From contig NC_014836.1 in the NCBI RefSeq assembly GCF_000177635.2, forward strand, positions 167,501-231,500: a stretch of 64,000 nucleotides of DNA, given 5' to 3'. The notes under the pieces were generated by a model that was not told where the DNA came from, did not search any database, and saw nothing but the letters and a program-made list of their open reading frames with translations. Positions 38,648 to 47,160 of this stretch are shown here, one piece after another. This DNA is from Desulfurispirillum indicum S5. Its GTDB lineage: Bacteria > Chrysiogenota > Chrysiogenetes > Chrysiogenales > Chrysiogenaceae. The translations under genes were made by a program, and so were the position numbers. Each line of letters begins with the position of its first letter. Position 1 is the stretch's first letter.

Positions 38648-41530
38648 TTACCAGCGGTTGGTGTACATATCCCGTATGGTGGCGTTGTACAGGACAAAAT
38701 CCGGGTAGATGCGGACCTCGTCGATAAGCCCGGGAAAGGTCGCTGCGCTGAACATATTTCCATCATGGACATTGCCGATGGCGAACAGGCTCGGCGTGTG
38801 CAGGCTGCGGCCGTGGAGGTCATGGCTGGAACCGCTTGTTTCTCCCAGCTGACGGTTGCCACCGAGGTAGAGACGCAGCTGATTTGCCACGGTGCTGTGC
38901 TCGGGATTGGCCCGCTGCAAAATACCCGCGAGATGCTCCCACTCCCCCAGTTGCAGGGGGCGTTCCGAGCGCACCGAGCGCATGGTGCCGTTGCTGTCGC
39001 GCACCTGGAAGATGACATATCCCTGGGTGTCTACCAACAGGCTGTAGCCGTTGCTGCCGCCGGATCCTCCCTTACCGGCAATCACCCGTGGCTGGGTGGG
39101 CATGGCACTGAGTTTGACCCAGGCACTCAGGGAGAAGTTCTGCGTGGCTATGTTGAATGTGCTGCTGTCTTCCAGGAAGGTGTAGCCGCCAGCCAGGGAT
39201 TGCCCCGCACCGGATGGAGTGTCTGGGGAATAGGAGTGTCCCACCACGATGCCGGGGCCACGGTTGCCGGCATCAAAGGGCCAGTGACTGCCAGTGGCCC
39301 TGGCACTGGGGTAGATGGCCAGGTCGGAAATCTTCAGGCCAAAGGGAATGTCGCCGGTGGCAAAGGTGAACCCCGCTTTCAGCTGCTGAAAAAGGGCTTC
39401 GGTGCTGATGCCCTCTTGCTCTGGAAAGCTGGTGCAGTACTGAAATGAGTTCTGACTCCACTGTGGGTAGGGGCTGGTGACATCCCCGAAGGTACTGTCG
39501 CTGTGGCAGCTTTCTCCTGGATTGCAGACCCAGACCAGCACCAGCAGATTTTTTGCCGGATCAGCCAGATCGCACTGCTGACGGGAGAGTTCGATACGGG
39601 TGGCATAGGTGTGCGGCTCCACACCTGCCGAAGCCTGATACTCCAGCCAGTTGGCCTGGGAAGGATTATAGGTGCACCCGCCTTCGCCGCCAAACTGTGT
39701 CGCAGTGGCGCACGGGGGATTTCCCGTTGCGCCGTGCTCCACACTGGCTGTGGAGAGAAAGGCCACATGGTTGGCCGCCGGATCTCCCAGGTGTTCTTCC
39801 TGGTGCAGGTCGAATTCGATGGCCATACGGGGGCTGTCCTCCGCAGGATCACAGCCGGCCGGACGCACTTCGATAAAGCTGATCTTGGCATTGCGATCTG
39901 CCTCGGGTGCCACTGTCAGCCTGCCGTCATAGACGCCCACCTCCACATTGTTCCACAGGTCAAAATCTCCTCCCGTCCCAAGGGTTGTGGCATAGGGATC
40001 GGGGTCTGCAAAGCGCACACCCTCGACCAGCATGGTGTTGTCCTGATCGGAATAGCGGGGGTCGCCGGCACCCAGCGTCACCAGATACTGCCCATTGGGC
40101 AGGGCCAGTTCCCACTCACGGGCCCACCAGGCGGTGGTGCCCCAGACAAGGGCCATATGGTTGAAGGTATCCCAGCGCAAGTTTTCATCTGCGCTCAGAT
40201 TGGAATCAGCAGGATTGGTCAGAGTGGTACGATAGCGGGGAGGCCCGTAGAATTCACTGGTCCAGCCATAGCGCCAGCCATTGCCGCGATTGCCGAAAGT
40301 TTCACTGTAGTCTGGCAGATACCCATCGGGCACCGGAACCTTCATGTTTCTGATGCTGGTGGCATTGGTGCCGCTGTGCCAGGCACAGAGGTTGCTTCCG
40401 CAGTCTTCCAGGATATCGGGTTGAAAATTGATTTTCACCTCTGTCGCCTCCAGATTGGCAAACCCCAGGTGGGATCCCTGCTGCTGGTCGCCGCTCTTGC
40501 TGGCATTGGTGCAGAGAAAGTTGTGATCGCCCGGGAAGAGGGTAAAGGTAAAGCCACCCTGGGTGCCTCTCGCGTCATTGGCCGTCTGGCCGGGGAAGGT
40601 CTGAAAGCGGAAGAAAGCGCGAAAGGGTCGCTCAGCTGCCCCCATGAGAAACGTCTCCTCCACCCAGGCGTGGGCGGGCAGGTTGGAGTAGGCCAGGGGT
40701 TCGCCGTTTACCAGATTGCCAAAGAGCAGTGCTCCATCCTCGCCAATGACCAGTTCCTGCTGCCCGAGTCCTCCCTGGCCGGAATCGCCACAGCCGTTTT
40801 CAGGCCCCAGGTAGAAGTTGGAGAGGATGAGGTAACGATCACCAGTACTTTGCCAGTTGAACTCCAGCCTGACCGAAGCGATGTCCAGGCCGGGATTGAA
40901 GACGCCGAGGCTGAACTCGATCATTCCCGCCGTGACATTGCCGTTGGAGCGGTTGAACGCCGTGAAGTGGCGGACAATCTGGGCTCCGCTGTGAAGCCCG
41001 ATGGTCAGGGTAAAGGAATTTACCCGCACTGCGGCACGTCCATCGTAGTAGACGCGGAAAACCACCTCTTCGCCTCCCATGTCACACAGCTGCAGGTTGG
41101 TGCTGGTGTAGCCCTGGCTGGATGCTCCCGGTGTCTTCAGCTGCAGGATGCCGGCTTCAGGATTGGATCCAGTCGCGTGTCCACCGGGAAAACCCCAGCT
41201 CTGGAAGTTCTCGCTGAGCATGATATTGCCGGTACGCCGGAGTATCTGCTCGGGGGTCAGGGGCGCGGAGCCATCCTGCAGCCCGATGATCAGATCCGCG
41301 TTGCCCAGGGGGCGGATGACTTCAGGTGGTGTGCCGGTGAGAAATCGGTAGCGATCCTGGGACTTTGCCTGGGTATCGCGGTGTATCCCGAGTCCGGCCA
41401 GCGTTGTGCCGCTGAAAACCGAGGTGACCGCAATGCCCATGGCGGCGACCACGGTAATCAGGAAAACAGCCACGATGAGCAGTGAACCCTTCTGGTGTTT
41501 GACGTTGCAGGATGCCAGTTCATGCTTCAT
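38648..41530 (-). CDS. MshP/MshQ-like prepilin-type protein with LamG domain
   Basis: 960 residues. The N-terminus has a prepilin-like hydrophobic helix after HQKG (SLLIVAVFLITVVAAMGIAV), similar to MshP/PilX minor pilins. The long middle part is rich in Gly, Asn and aromatic residues with many Cys. About 740-950 is a LamG/concanavalin-like domain (FSLSAWVKLSAMPTQPRVIAGK ... GLIDEVRIYP in blocks). In Vibrio, MshP and MshQ are separate adjacent genes; here one protein seems to combine the membrane helix and the LamG end. Likely a pilus-tip or surface adhesin component. Last gene of the msh operon; ATG with GGAG upstream. Confidence 0.7.
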   Translation of the reverse strand: MKHELASCNVKHQKGSLLIVAVFLITVVAAMGIAVTSVFSGTTLAGLGIHRDTQAKSQDRYRFLTGTPPEVIRPLGNADLIIGLQDGSAPLTPEQILRRTGNIMLSENFQSWGFPGGHATGSNPEAGILQLKTPGASSQGYTSTNLQLCDMGGEEVVFRVYYDGRAAVRVNSFTLTIGLHSGAQIVRHFTAFNRSNGNVTAGMIEFSLGVFNPGLDIASVRLEFNWQSTGDRYLILSNFYLGPENGCGDSGQGGLGQQELVIGEDGALLFGNLVNGEPLAYSNLPAHAWVEETFLMGAAERPFRAFFRFQTFPGQTANDARGTQGGFTFTLFPGDHNFLCTNASKSGDQQQGSHLGFANLEATEVKINFQPDILEDCGSNLCAWHSGTNATSIRNMKVPVPDGYLPDYSETFGNRGNGWRYGWTSEFYGPPRYRTTLTNPADSNLSADENLRWDTFNHMALVWGTTAWWAREWELALPNGQYLVTLGAGDPRYSDQDNTMLVEGVRFADPDPYATTLGTGGDFDLWNNVEVGVYDGRLTVAPEADRNAKISFIEVRPAGCDPAEDSPRMAIEFDLHQEEHLGDPAANHVAFLSTASVEHGATGNPPCATATQFGGEGGCTYNPSQANWLEYQASAGVEPHTYATRIELSRQQCDLADPAKNLLVLVWVCNPGESCHSDSTFGDVTSPYPQWSQNSFQYCTSFPEQEGISTEALFQQLKAGFTFATGDIPFGLKISDLAIYPSARATGSHWPFDAGNRGPGIVVGHSYSPDTPSGAGQSLAGGYTFLEDSSTFNIATQNFSLSAWVKLSAMPTQPRVIAGKGGSGGSNGYSLLVDTQGYVIFQVRDSNGTMRSVRSERPLQLGEWEHLAGILQRANPEHSTVANQLRLYLGGNRQLGETSGSSHDLHGRSLHTPSLFAIGNVHDGNMFSAATFPGLIDEVRIYPDFVLYNATIRDMYTNRW

Positions 41531-41540
41531 GGTGAACTCC

Positions 41541-42083
41541 TTACAGGTGGCAGGGGTTGGCAGCGGTATTCACGTAGACGCTGGTGCGAAAGGCGCCGTA
41601 GGTGGACGATGTCAGGTGCAGCTGAACCAGGTGGGCATTCTGCGGCGCAGCAGCACTGTCTTGCAGTTGAGGGTTTGTGCAGTTTGTTCCAAAGCTCCCG
41701 TAGAGAAATGTCGAGCCTGCTTCGAAAACCGCACCCGTGAGCGGATGCCCCGGGTTCGCACAGTTGCCCGTATGCCGCCAGATTCTGCCCTGGTTCAGGC
41801 GGAAGCAGACCTCCTGGCTATCGGAACGTCGGGTAAAGCGCACGGTGGTCTGGTCGCTGTTGGTATCGATGGCAAGCGCTCCCCGCAGTTCACGGCTGAC
41901 GCGCTCCATGGCCATATTGACCTGCATCAGTTCATCGGACATCTGCCGGGCCGTGAAGTAGGCATTGATCGCACTGCCCACCATGGGAGCCGAAGCGGCA
42001 GATAGAATGCCGATGATGACCATGGTGAGGATCAGCTCCAGCAGGGAGAAGCCCTGTTCGCGATGGTTTCTGCTGTCGATCAT
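41541..42083 (-). CDS. MshO-like minor prepilin
   Basis: 180 residues. Leader MIDSRNHREQG, then FSLLELILTMVIIGILSAAS with Glu at +5. The next segment (ELMQVNMAMERVSRELRGAL) is typical of MshO/PilW-like minor pilins, and two Cys pairs follow. Overlaps the upstream prepilin gene by ATGA. In Vibrio MshO precedes MshP and MshQ, and the same order is kept here. Confidence 0.8.
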   Translation of the reverse strand: MIDSRNHREQGFSLLELILTMVIIGILSAASAPMVGSAINAYFTARQMSDELMQVNMAMERVSRELRGALAIDTNSDQTTVRFTRRSDSQEVCFRLNQGRIWRHTGNCANPGHPLTGAVFEAGSTFLYGSFGTNCTNPQLQDSAAAPQNAHLVQLHLTSSTYGAFRTSVYVNTAANPCHL

Positions 42084-42484
42084 GGCTCCTCCCGTGAGAG
42101 GTAGATATCCGTAAAGACCATGGTTGTGTTCACACTGTTCTGGCTGATCTGTACTGAAATGTCGCAGTGGTACGCGTTTGCGTCATCGCCATCGGCGTAA
42201 CAGTTCGCGCTGCCCGCAGTGATGACGCTGTTGTCAAGAGGCTGACAGAGCGGTGTACTCTGGGGGCACCAGCTGGCAAAATCCTGTGTGCTGCCCCGGG
42301 CGTAGCTCAGCTCCACCCGTTCCATGGCCAGGTAGGTTCGTCGCAGGATATCGGCATTGGTGGGCGAGCCCTGCAGTACCGGGGCGAATACTCCCAATAT
42401 GGCCGCAGCGGCCAGTCCGACGACGATGATAAAGACCAGCAACTCGAGAAGGGAGAAGCCGCGCTGGTGTGGTTGCCTGACCAT
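42080..42484 (-). CDS. MshD-like minor prepilin
   Basis: 134 residues. Leader MVRQPHQRG, mature part FSLLELLVFIIVVGLAAAAI, then a small domain with four Cys (ASWCPQSTPLC, ANCYADGDDANAYHC). Size and place between the MshC-like and MshO-like genes fit MshD. CTAGGAG before the ATG. Confidence 0.75.
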   Translation of the reverse strand: MVRQPHQRGFSLLELLVFIIVVGLAAAAILGVFAPVLQGSPTNADILRRTYLAMERVELSYARGSTQDFASWCPQSTPLCQPLDNSVITAGSANCYADGDDANAYHCDISVQISQNSVNTTMVFTDIYLSREEP

Positions 42485-42496
42485 GATGCAGAACTC

Positions 42497-43603
42497 CTAG
42501 GGGGCAAAGCAGAACAGACCATCTGCACTGATAAAACCGTGTTGATAGATGTCCTGGCTGAGCGCCAGGATGTACACTCGTTCACTGGGGTCCGCAGGCA
42601 GATTTCCTCCGCCATCAAGGCACCCTCGGTCAAGGTAATCCCGATGGTACTGATAGATAAATGCTGAGCTGCCTGCCTGCGAGCCATCGGTCTGTCCGGG
42701 AGGGAGTTTATCACTGCCATCAATGCCGTAGATTTCAGAGCCCAGCCTGCTGGCAACCACCAGATAGCGCTGGCTGGCGTATGCTTGCGTGTAAGGGCGC
42801 GCAACCGTGAGCTGACTGTCATTGCCGGTATCGGGATCGGCCGCGATAAACCGGATACGGTCGGCCGGTGGGGCGTCGGGAAGCAGGAGGATATCTCCCT
42901 GGCGAATTGCGCTCCCTCCGACACCGAGAGTGCTGAACCCCTGGCTGCTGTCGGTGATATACCCAGTGCTGACATTGGCATTGCCACTGACAAGCACGGT
43001 GTCGGTGACGAAGAGGTCGAATCGGGTGTGATCCGGGACAGGATAGCCATCTTCGCGAAAAGCCCGCAGCTCCGCGCTCTGGGCGTGGTAAAACTTGTGC
43101 ATTGGCAAGGGGGACGTATCGGTAAGCAGGTTGTAGGTTGCCCCTGTGTCAAAGTCCATATGGGCTGCAGCCAGTGGTGGGGTTGTGTTTGCCCGGACTT
43201 CCAGGGAGGCGGTGGTGCCGTTGATGGTCACGCTGACCAGGGCGGTACCAGTGGCAGAGGAGCGCAGCTTCACGGTGGTGGCTGCTGGGAAGTTCAGGAA
43301 AAAGTTCCCATCGCTGGACTGCCCATTGCTGGTCAGCGGTGTGTCATCCTCAGTGAAAATCTCGCCACGGGTGGTGGTAAACGTCGCTGGCGCGTTGGTA
43401 ACAGCAGAACGATCGGGGAGCCTGACGGCGCTAATGGTCAGTGTGGCACTCTCATGGCCGTCGGCAGCTATGTGCTTTTTGTCTGTGGAGATGACGATCT
43501 GCATATTTTCATTCTGGACGAGTGTCGTGGTACCGGCGCTGCCGCAACCTCCTGCAACAAGCAGCAGAAGTGCCAGGCTGAGGAGATATCCCGTTCGATT
43601 CAT
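42497..43603 (-). CDS. Lipoprotein with Ig-like (Big_1/invasin type) domain
   Basis: 368 residues from the ATG at 43603 (GGAGG upstream). Lipoprotein signal peptide with lipobox LVAGGC near residue 20. About 30-140 is an Ig-like domain of the bacterial Big_1 pattern (VISTDKKHIAADGHESATLT ... TALVSVTINGTTASLEV). The rest is beta-rich and unlike known families, with segments that look like another beta domain (ADPDTGNDSQLTVARPY). It is inserted between the MshC-like and MshD-like prepilin genes, where classical MSHA operons have no such gene. Possibly an outer-membrane adhesin or pilus-tip partner; this is inference. Confidence 0.6.
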   Translation of the reverse strand: MNRTGYLLSLALLLLVAGGCGSAGTTTLVQNENMQIVISTDKKHIAADGHESATLTISAVRLPDRSAVTNAPATFTTTRGEIFTEDDTPLTSNGQSSDGNFFLNFPAATTVKLRSSATGTALVSVTINGTTASLEVRANTTPPLAAAHMDFDTGATYNLLTDTSPLPMHKFYHAQSAELRAFREDGYPVPDHTRFDLFVTDTVLVSGNANVSTGYITDSSQGFSTLGVGGSAIRQGDILLLPDAPPADRIRFIAADPDTGNDSQLTVARPYTQAYASQRYLVVASRLGSEIYGIDGSDKLPPGQTDGSQAGSSAFIYQYHRDYLDRGCLDGGGNLPADPSERVYILALSQDIYQHGFISADGLFCFAP

Positions 43604-43647
43604 TGCGTATCCTCCATTTGGATGTGTTCTCTGCATTCGTGTGTTGC

Positions 43648-44076
43648 TTAGCTGCATGGTCCCGCTTCCACATAGCCGGTTTCCGGGAAGACGCAGATGC
43701 CGCTGTCCGGGGGCAGGTTGATGGTGGGTTCGCCGAAGGTAGCGTCAAAACCCAGAGTACCGCTGAAGCTCAGGCCAGTTGGCTCAAGATCCCGTATCAT
43801 TTCCCCGTCCGCGAATGCTTCAGCGGTAGCGGTGGCGTCGCGGTACAGGAAAAAACGGTACTCAGGGGGATTGACGCTGAATACCATTTCACCCCGGTCG
43901 CAGTTTTCGCAGGCCATCACCCGCAGTTGCGCGTAGCGGATATCGCTGACCAGCCTCTGGACCGACACCCCCTGCTCCAGATTCTGGCCAGGCCAGTTCA
44001 TGATCGCCACTCCACCCAGCACGCTTACGATAATCATGACCAGCAGCAGCTCCAGCAGGGTAAAGCCTCTTTGCAT
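43648..44076 (-). CDS. MshC-like minor prepilin
   Basis: 142 residues from the ATG at 44076 (AAGG upstream). Very short leader MQRG followed by FTLLELLLVMIIVSVLGGVA. The GspH/FimT-like body includes LVSDIRYAQLRVMACENC and two Cys near the end. Follows mshG after only two bases, which is the usual place of minor prepilins in MSHA clusters. Confidence 0.8.
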   Translation of the reverse strand: MQRGFTLLELLLVMIIVSVLGGVAIMNWPGQNLEQGVSVQRLVSDIRYAQLRVMACENCDRGEMVFSVNPPEYRFFLYRDATATAEAFADGEMIRDLEPTGLSFSGTLGFDATFGEPTINLPPDSGICVFPETGYVEAGPCS

Positions 44077-44078
44077 GA

Positions 44079-45338
44079 TTACCTTCCCATGGCGCTGCCC
44101 ATGCTCCACATGGGCATGAAGATTCCCAGGGCCAGCAGCAGCACCAGCGCCCCCATGAATACCAGCAGTATAGGTTCCAAAGCATCGGAGAGGCGTTTGA
44201 GGTCGTAGTCGATGGCCTGATCGTAGAACTCGGCGGTTTCCAGCAGCATGGTGTCGGTGGAGCCGGTCTCCTCACCAACGGCCATCATCTGCAGCACCAT
44301 GGGGGTAAAGCGCTTGGTGGCAGCGGCACTGCGGGAGAGGCTTTCGCCGCCTTCAATACTCTGGCGCATCTGATCGATGGATTGGGCGATATACAGATTG
44401 CCTACGGAGCGGGATACGGCGGAAAGGGCCTGCAGGGCCGGAACTCCGGCGCTGAGCATCATGGCCAGGGTTCGGCAGAAGCGGGAGAGCACGATGCGCT
44501 CGGTCAGCGGCCCTATCAGGGGAATGCTCAGTTTGACGCGATCCAGCAGCAGGGCGCCGGAAGGGGTCCGCTGGGAGTATTTCAGGCTGGCATAGGCCAG
44601 CAGCGCCATCAGGAGCATCAGCCACCAGTAGTGGGTGAAGGCGTTGGACATGCCGATGAGAAAGCGGGTCGCCAGTGGCAGGTCGCTGCCCATGCGGGCG
44701 AACACCTGGGTGAACGCGGGGATGACCATGATGTTGATAACGGTGATGGCCAGTACCATGGCCGAAATGATGACCGTGGGGTAGCGGGTGGCCTGTTTGA
44801 TGCGTTTCTTGTTGTTCTTGTCCATCTCCAGGTAGGCGGCCACCTGTAAAAAGGCATTATCCAGCTGTCCGGTATTCTCTCCGATATGCACCATATTGAT
44901 GACGATGGGAGGAAATACCCGGGAATGTACCTGCATGCTGGCCGAAAGCGACATGCCCGACTCCAGCTGGTGGGCCACATCCCGCAGAACCTTCTGCATG
45001 GCCTTGCTGTGGCTGGCATCGGCCAGTCCGTGCAGGGTGCGCATCAGGGGCACCCCCGCCTTGATAAGGGCGTACATCTGACGGCAGAACATCAGCAGTT
45101 CATCGGGTTTGACCTGGCCTTCGCGGGTGGAAAAATCCCTGGCACTGCGGAAAATTTTCCCGATATCCAGGGAATTTTTTGACGTACCGGTGCCTGCGGT
45201 TCTGGCGGGCAGGATACTGACGGGGGTGATACCCTGGGCCAGCAGCTCTGTGGCGACGGCATCGGCACTGCTGCCTTCCATGACGCCAGTGGCAGGTGAT
45301 CCGCCGGCGCCGCGGCCGGTATACTCGAAGCTCGGCAT
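44079..45338 (-). CDS. mshG: MshG-like inner-membrane platform protein (GspF/PilC family)
   Basis: 419 residues. Two GspF repeats (about 80-200 and 285-405), each ending in a transmembrane segment, plus a third hydrophobic segment near the middle. Motifs include LLMFCRQMYALIKAGVPLMR, IGENTGQLDNAF and FCRTLAMMLSAGVPALQAL. The N-terminal domain FEYTGRGAGGSPATGVMEG matches the family start. Organises pilin extraction at the inner membrane with the ATPase MshE, whose gene ends four bases upstream. Confidence 0.9.
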   Translation of the reverse strand: MPSFEYTGRGAGGSPATGVMEGSSADAVATELLAQGITPVSILPARTAGTGTSKNSLDIGKIFRSARDFSTREGQVKPDELLMFCRQMYALIKAGVPLMRTLHGLADASHSKAMQKVLRDVAHQLESGMSLSASMQVHSRVFPPIVINMVHIGENTGQLDNAFLQVAAYLEMDKNNKKRIKQATRYPTVIISAMVLAITVINIMVIPAFTQVFARMGSDLPLATRFLIGMSNAFTHYWWLMLLMALLAYASLKYSQRTPSGALLLDRVKLSIPLIGPLTERIVLSRFCRTLAMMLSAGVPALQALSAVSRSVGNLYIAQSIDQMRQSIEGGESLSRSAAATKRFTPMVLQMMAVGEETGSTDTMLLETAEFYDQAIDYDLKRLSDALEPILLVFMGALVLLLALGIFMPMWSMGSAMGR

Positions 45339-45342
45339 GGAT

Positions 45343-47160
45343 TTAGTCTCCTTTCAGGGCCGTCAATTCAGCCATGTGGGGCGTGGGCACCATGGATGGA
45401 GCGCTCTGCGTCGCAGAAGGAGGTTCAGCCGAGGGCTCCGGGTGCTCTTCCAGGGAAGCGGAGACCTTAAACACTTCGTCGATAGTGGTTTTTCCGGCCT
45501 GGGCCGCATCCAGAGCGCACAGGGCCAGGGGGCAGTAGCGGCTGTCCTCGCGGGCGGCACGGGCAAAGGCCGAGCCGTCGCTTCGGCGCAGGGCATCCAT
45601 CATGGGCTCATTCATTTCCAGGAGTTCATAGACACCCATGCGGCCGCTGTAACCGGTGTTATTGCACTGGTGGCAGCCCTTGCCCCGGAAGTAGGCAGTC
45701 TGTTCGTCAAAGGCTTTGCCGGTCAGGTATTCGATCCAGATCTTCTCCCGTGGGCTGGGCGTGTCGACTTCCTTGCAGTTTTCGCAGATGCAGCGGATCA
45801 GGCGCTGGGAGATGATTCCGCGCAGAGCCGTGGCCACCAGGAAGGGTTCAGCGCCCATGTCGATCAGGCGGGTGGCGGTGCTGATGGCATCGTTGGTGTG
45901 CAGGGTCGAGAGCACCAGGTGTCCGGTCATGGCCGATCTCAGGCCAATTTCCGCGGTCTCCTGGTCGCGCATTTCCCCTACCAGGAGGATGTCGGGATCC
46001 TGGCGCAGGGAAGAGCGCAGGACACGGGCGAAGGTCAGGCCGACTTTGGGGTTGATCTGTACCTGGGTGATGCGGGGCAGGCGATATTCCACTGGATCTT
46101 CGGCGGTGATGATCTTGACTTCCGGCGTGTTCAGTTCGCTGAGGGCACCGTAGAGGGTGGTGGTTTTACCGCTTCCGGTGGGGCCGGTGACCAGAATCAT
46201 GCCGTGTGGCCGCTTTATCAGGGTGCGAAAGCGCTCCAGTATAGCCTCGGGCATGCCGATGCGATCCAGCTGCAAGATCCCCTGGGACTGGTCGAGGATA
46301 CGCAGGACGACGGTTTCTCCGTACTGGCTGGGCAGGGTGGAAACCCGCACGTCCACCATGTGGCCGCGGATTTTGATGTTGAAGCGTCCATCCTGGGGGA
46401 TGCGTTTTTCCGATATATCCAGGCCGGACATGATCTTCAGGCGCATGACCAGTGCCGAGTCGATGCGCTGTTTTTTCATGGTCTGCTCATGGAGGATGCC
46501 ATCGATGCGGTGGCGGATGCGCAGGATGTTTTCGTCGGGTTCAATGTGAATATCCGAGGCCTTGGCCTGAATGGCGTCTTCCAGGATGGACTGCAGCAGG
46601 CGTACCACCAGCAGTTCCGAGGTGTTGCGTTTGCCGCCGCCCATCAGGGTTGTCAGGTCGAAATCGCTGGCCCCCTTGAGCTCGTCTTCCAGCTCTTCGG
46701 CGATGGAAGAGATGTCCTCCTGACGCCGGTAGACGCTGTCCAGTGAACTGATGAGCTCCGATTCCCGCACCACGGCGGGAAAGACCGGCCGCTTGAGGAT
46801 GCGCTGCATCTCGTCCATGGCGAAGATATCCATGGGGTCGGCCATACCGATCAGGAAGCCGTCTGTGCGCTCACTGAGGATAATGGCGCGAAAGCGGCGG
46901 GCCAGGGTTTCCGGCAGCTTGCGGGTCTGCTCCTCGCGGAACTTGTAGTGCTTGAGCTCCACAAAGGGGAGTCGGGCTTTTTCCGCCAGCAGGCGCAGAA
47001 ACTTATCCTCGCTGACCATGCCACTTTCCACCAGGACATGGCCAAGCTTTTTGCCGGAGCGCTTCTGCTCTTCCAGCGCCTGTCCAAGCTGCTCTTCGGT
47101 AATATATCCCGCCTCGGTCAGCAGGTCGCCGATGCGGATTTTGCGGTTCGGGGCACTCAT
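45343..47160 (-). CDS. mshE: MshE-like assembly ATPase (GspE/PilB family)
   Basis: 605 residues from the ATG at 47160, which overlaps the preceding stop (TGATG). N-terminal GspE_N domain (IRIGDLLTEAGYITEEQLGQ), in MshE a cyclic-di-GMP binding module. The motor has Walker A GPTGSGKTTTLYGALSEL, an Asp box and Walker B (PDILLVGEMRDQET), His box and the zinc tetracysteine CICENC ... CHQC. Powers pilus assembly. Whether the N-terminal c-di-GMP contact residues are all kept was not checked residue by residue. Confidence 0.92.
   Translation of the reverse strand: MSAPNRKIRIGDLLTEAGYITEEQLGQALEEQKRSGKKLGHVLVESGMVSEDKFLRLLAEKARLPFVELKHYKFREEQTRKLPETLARRFRAIILSERTDGFLIGMADPMDIFAMDEMQRILKRPVFPAVVRESELISSLDSVYRRQEDISSIAEELEDELKGASDFDLTTLMGGGKRNTSELLVVRLLQSILEDAIQAKASDIHIEPDENILRIRHRIDGILHEQTMKKQRIDSALVMRLKIMSGLDISEKRIPQDGRFNIKIRGHMVDVRVSTLPSQYGETVVLRILDQSQGILQLDRIGMPEAILERFRTLIKRPHGMILVTGPTGSGKTTTLYGALSELNTPEVKIITAEDPVEYRLPRITQVQINPKVGLTFARVLRSSLRQDPDILLVGEMRDQETAEIGLRSAMTGHLVLSTLHTNDAISTATRLIDMGAEPFLVATALRGIISQRLIRCICENCKEVDTPSPREKIWIEYLTGKAFDEQTAYFRGKGCHQCNNTGYSGRMGVYELLEMNEPMMDALRRSDGSAFARAAREDSRYCPLALCALDAAQAGKTTIDEVFKVSASLEEHPEPSAEPPSATQSAPSMVPTPHMAELTALKGD

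Noticed and set aside
39503-41485. 660-codon plus-strand frame opposite the LamG protein gene
   Set aside because: Shadow frame; the minus-strand gene has a ribosome site, prepilin helix and LamG domain.
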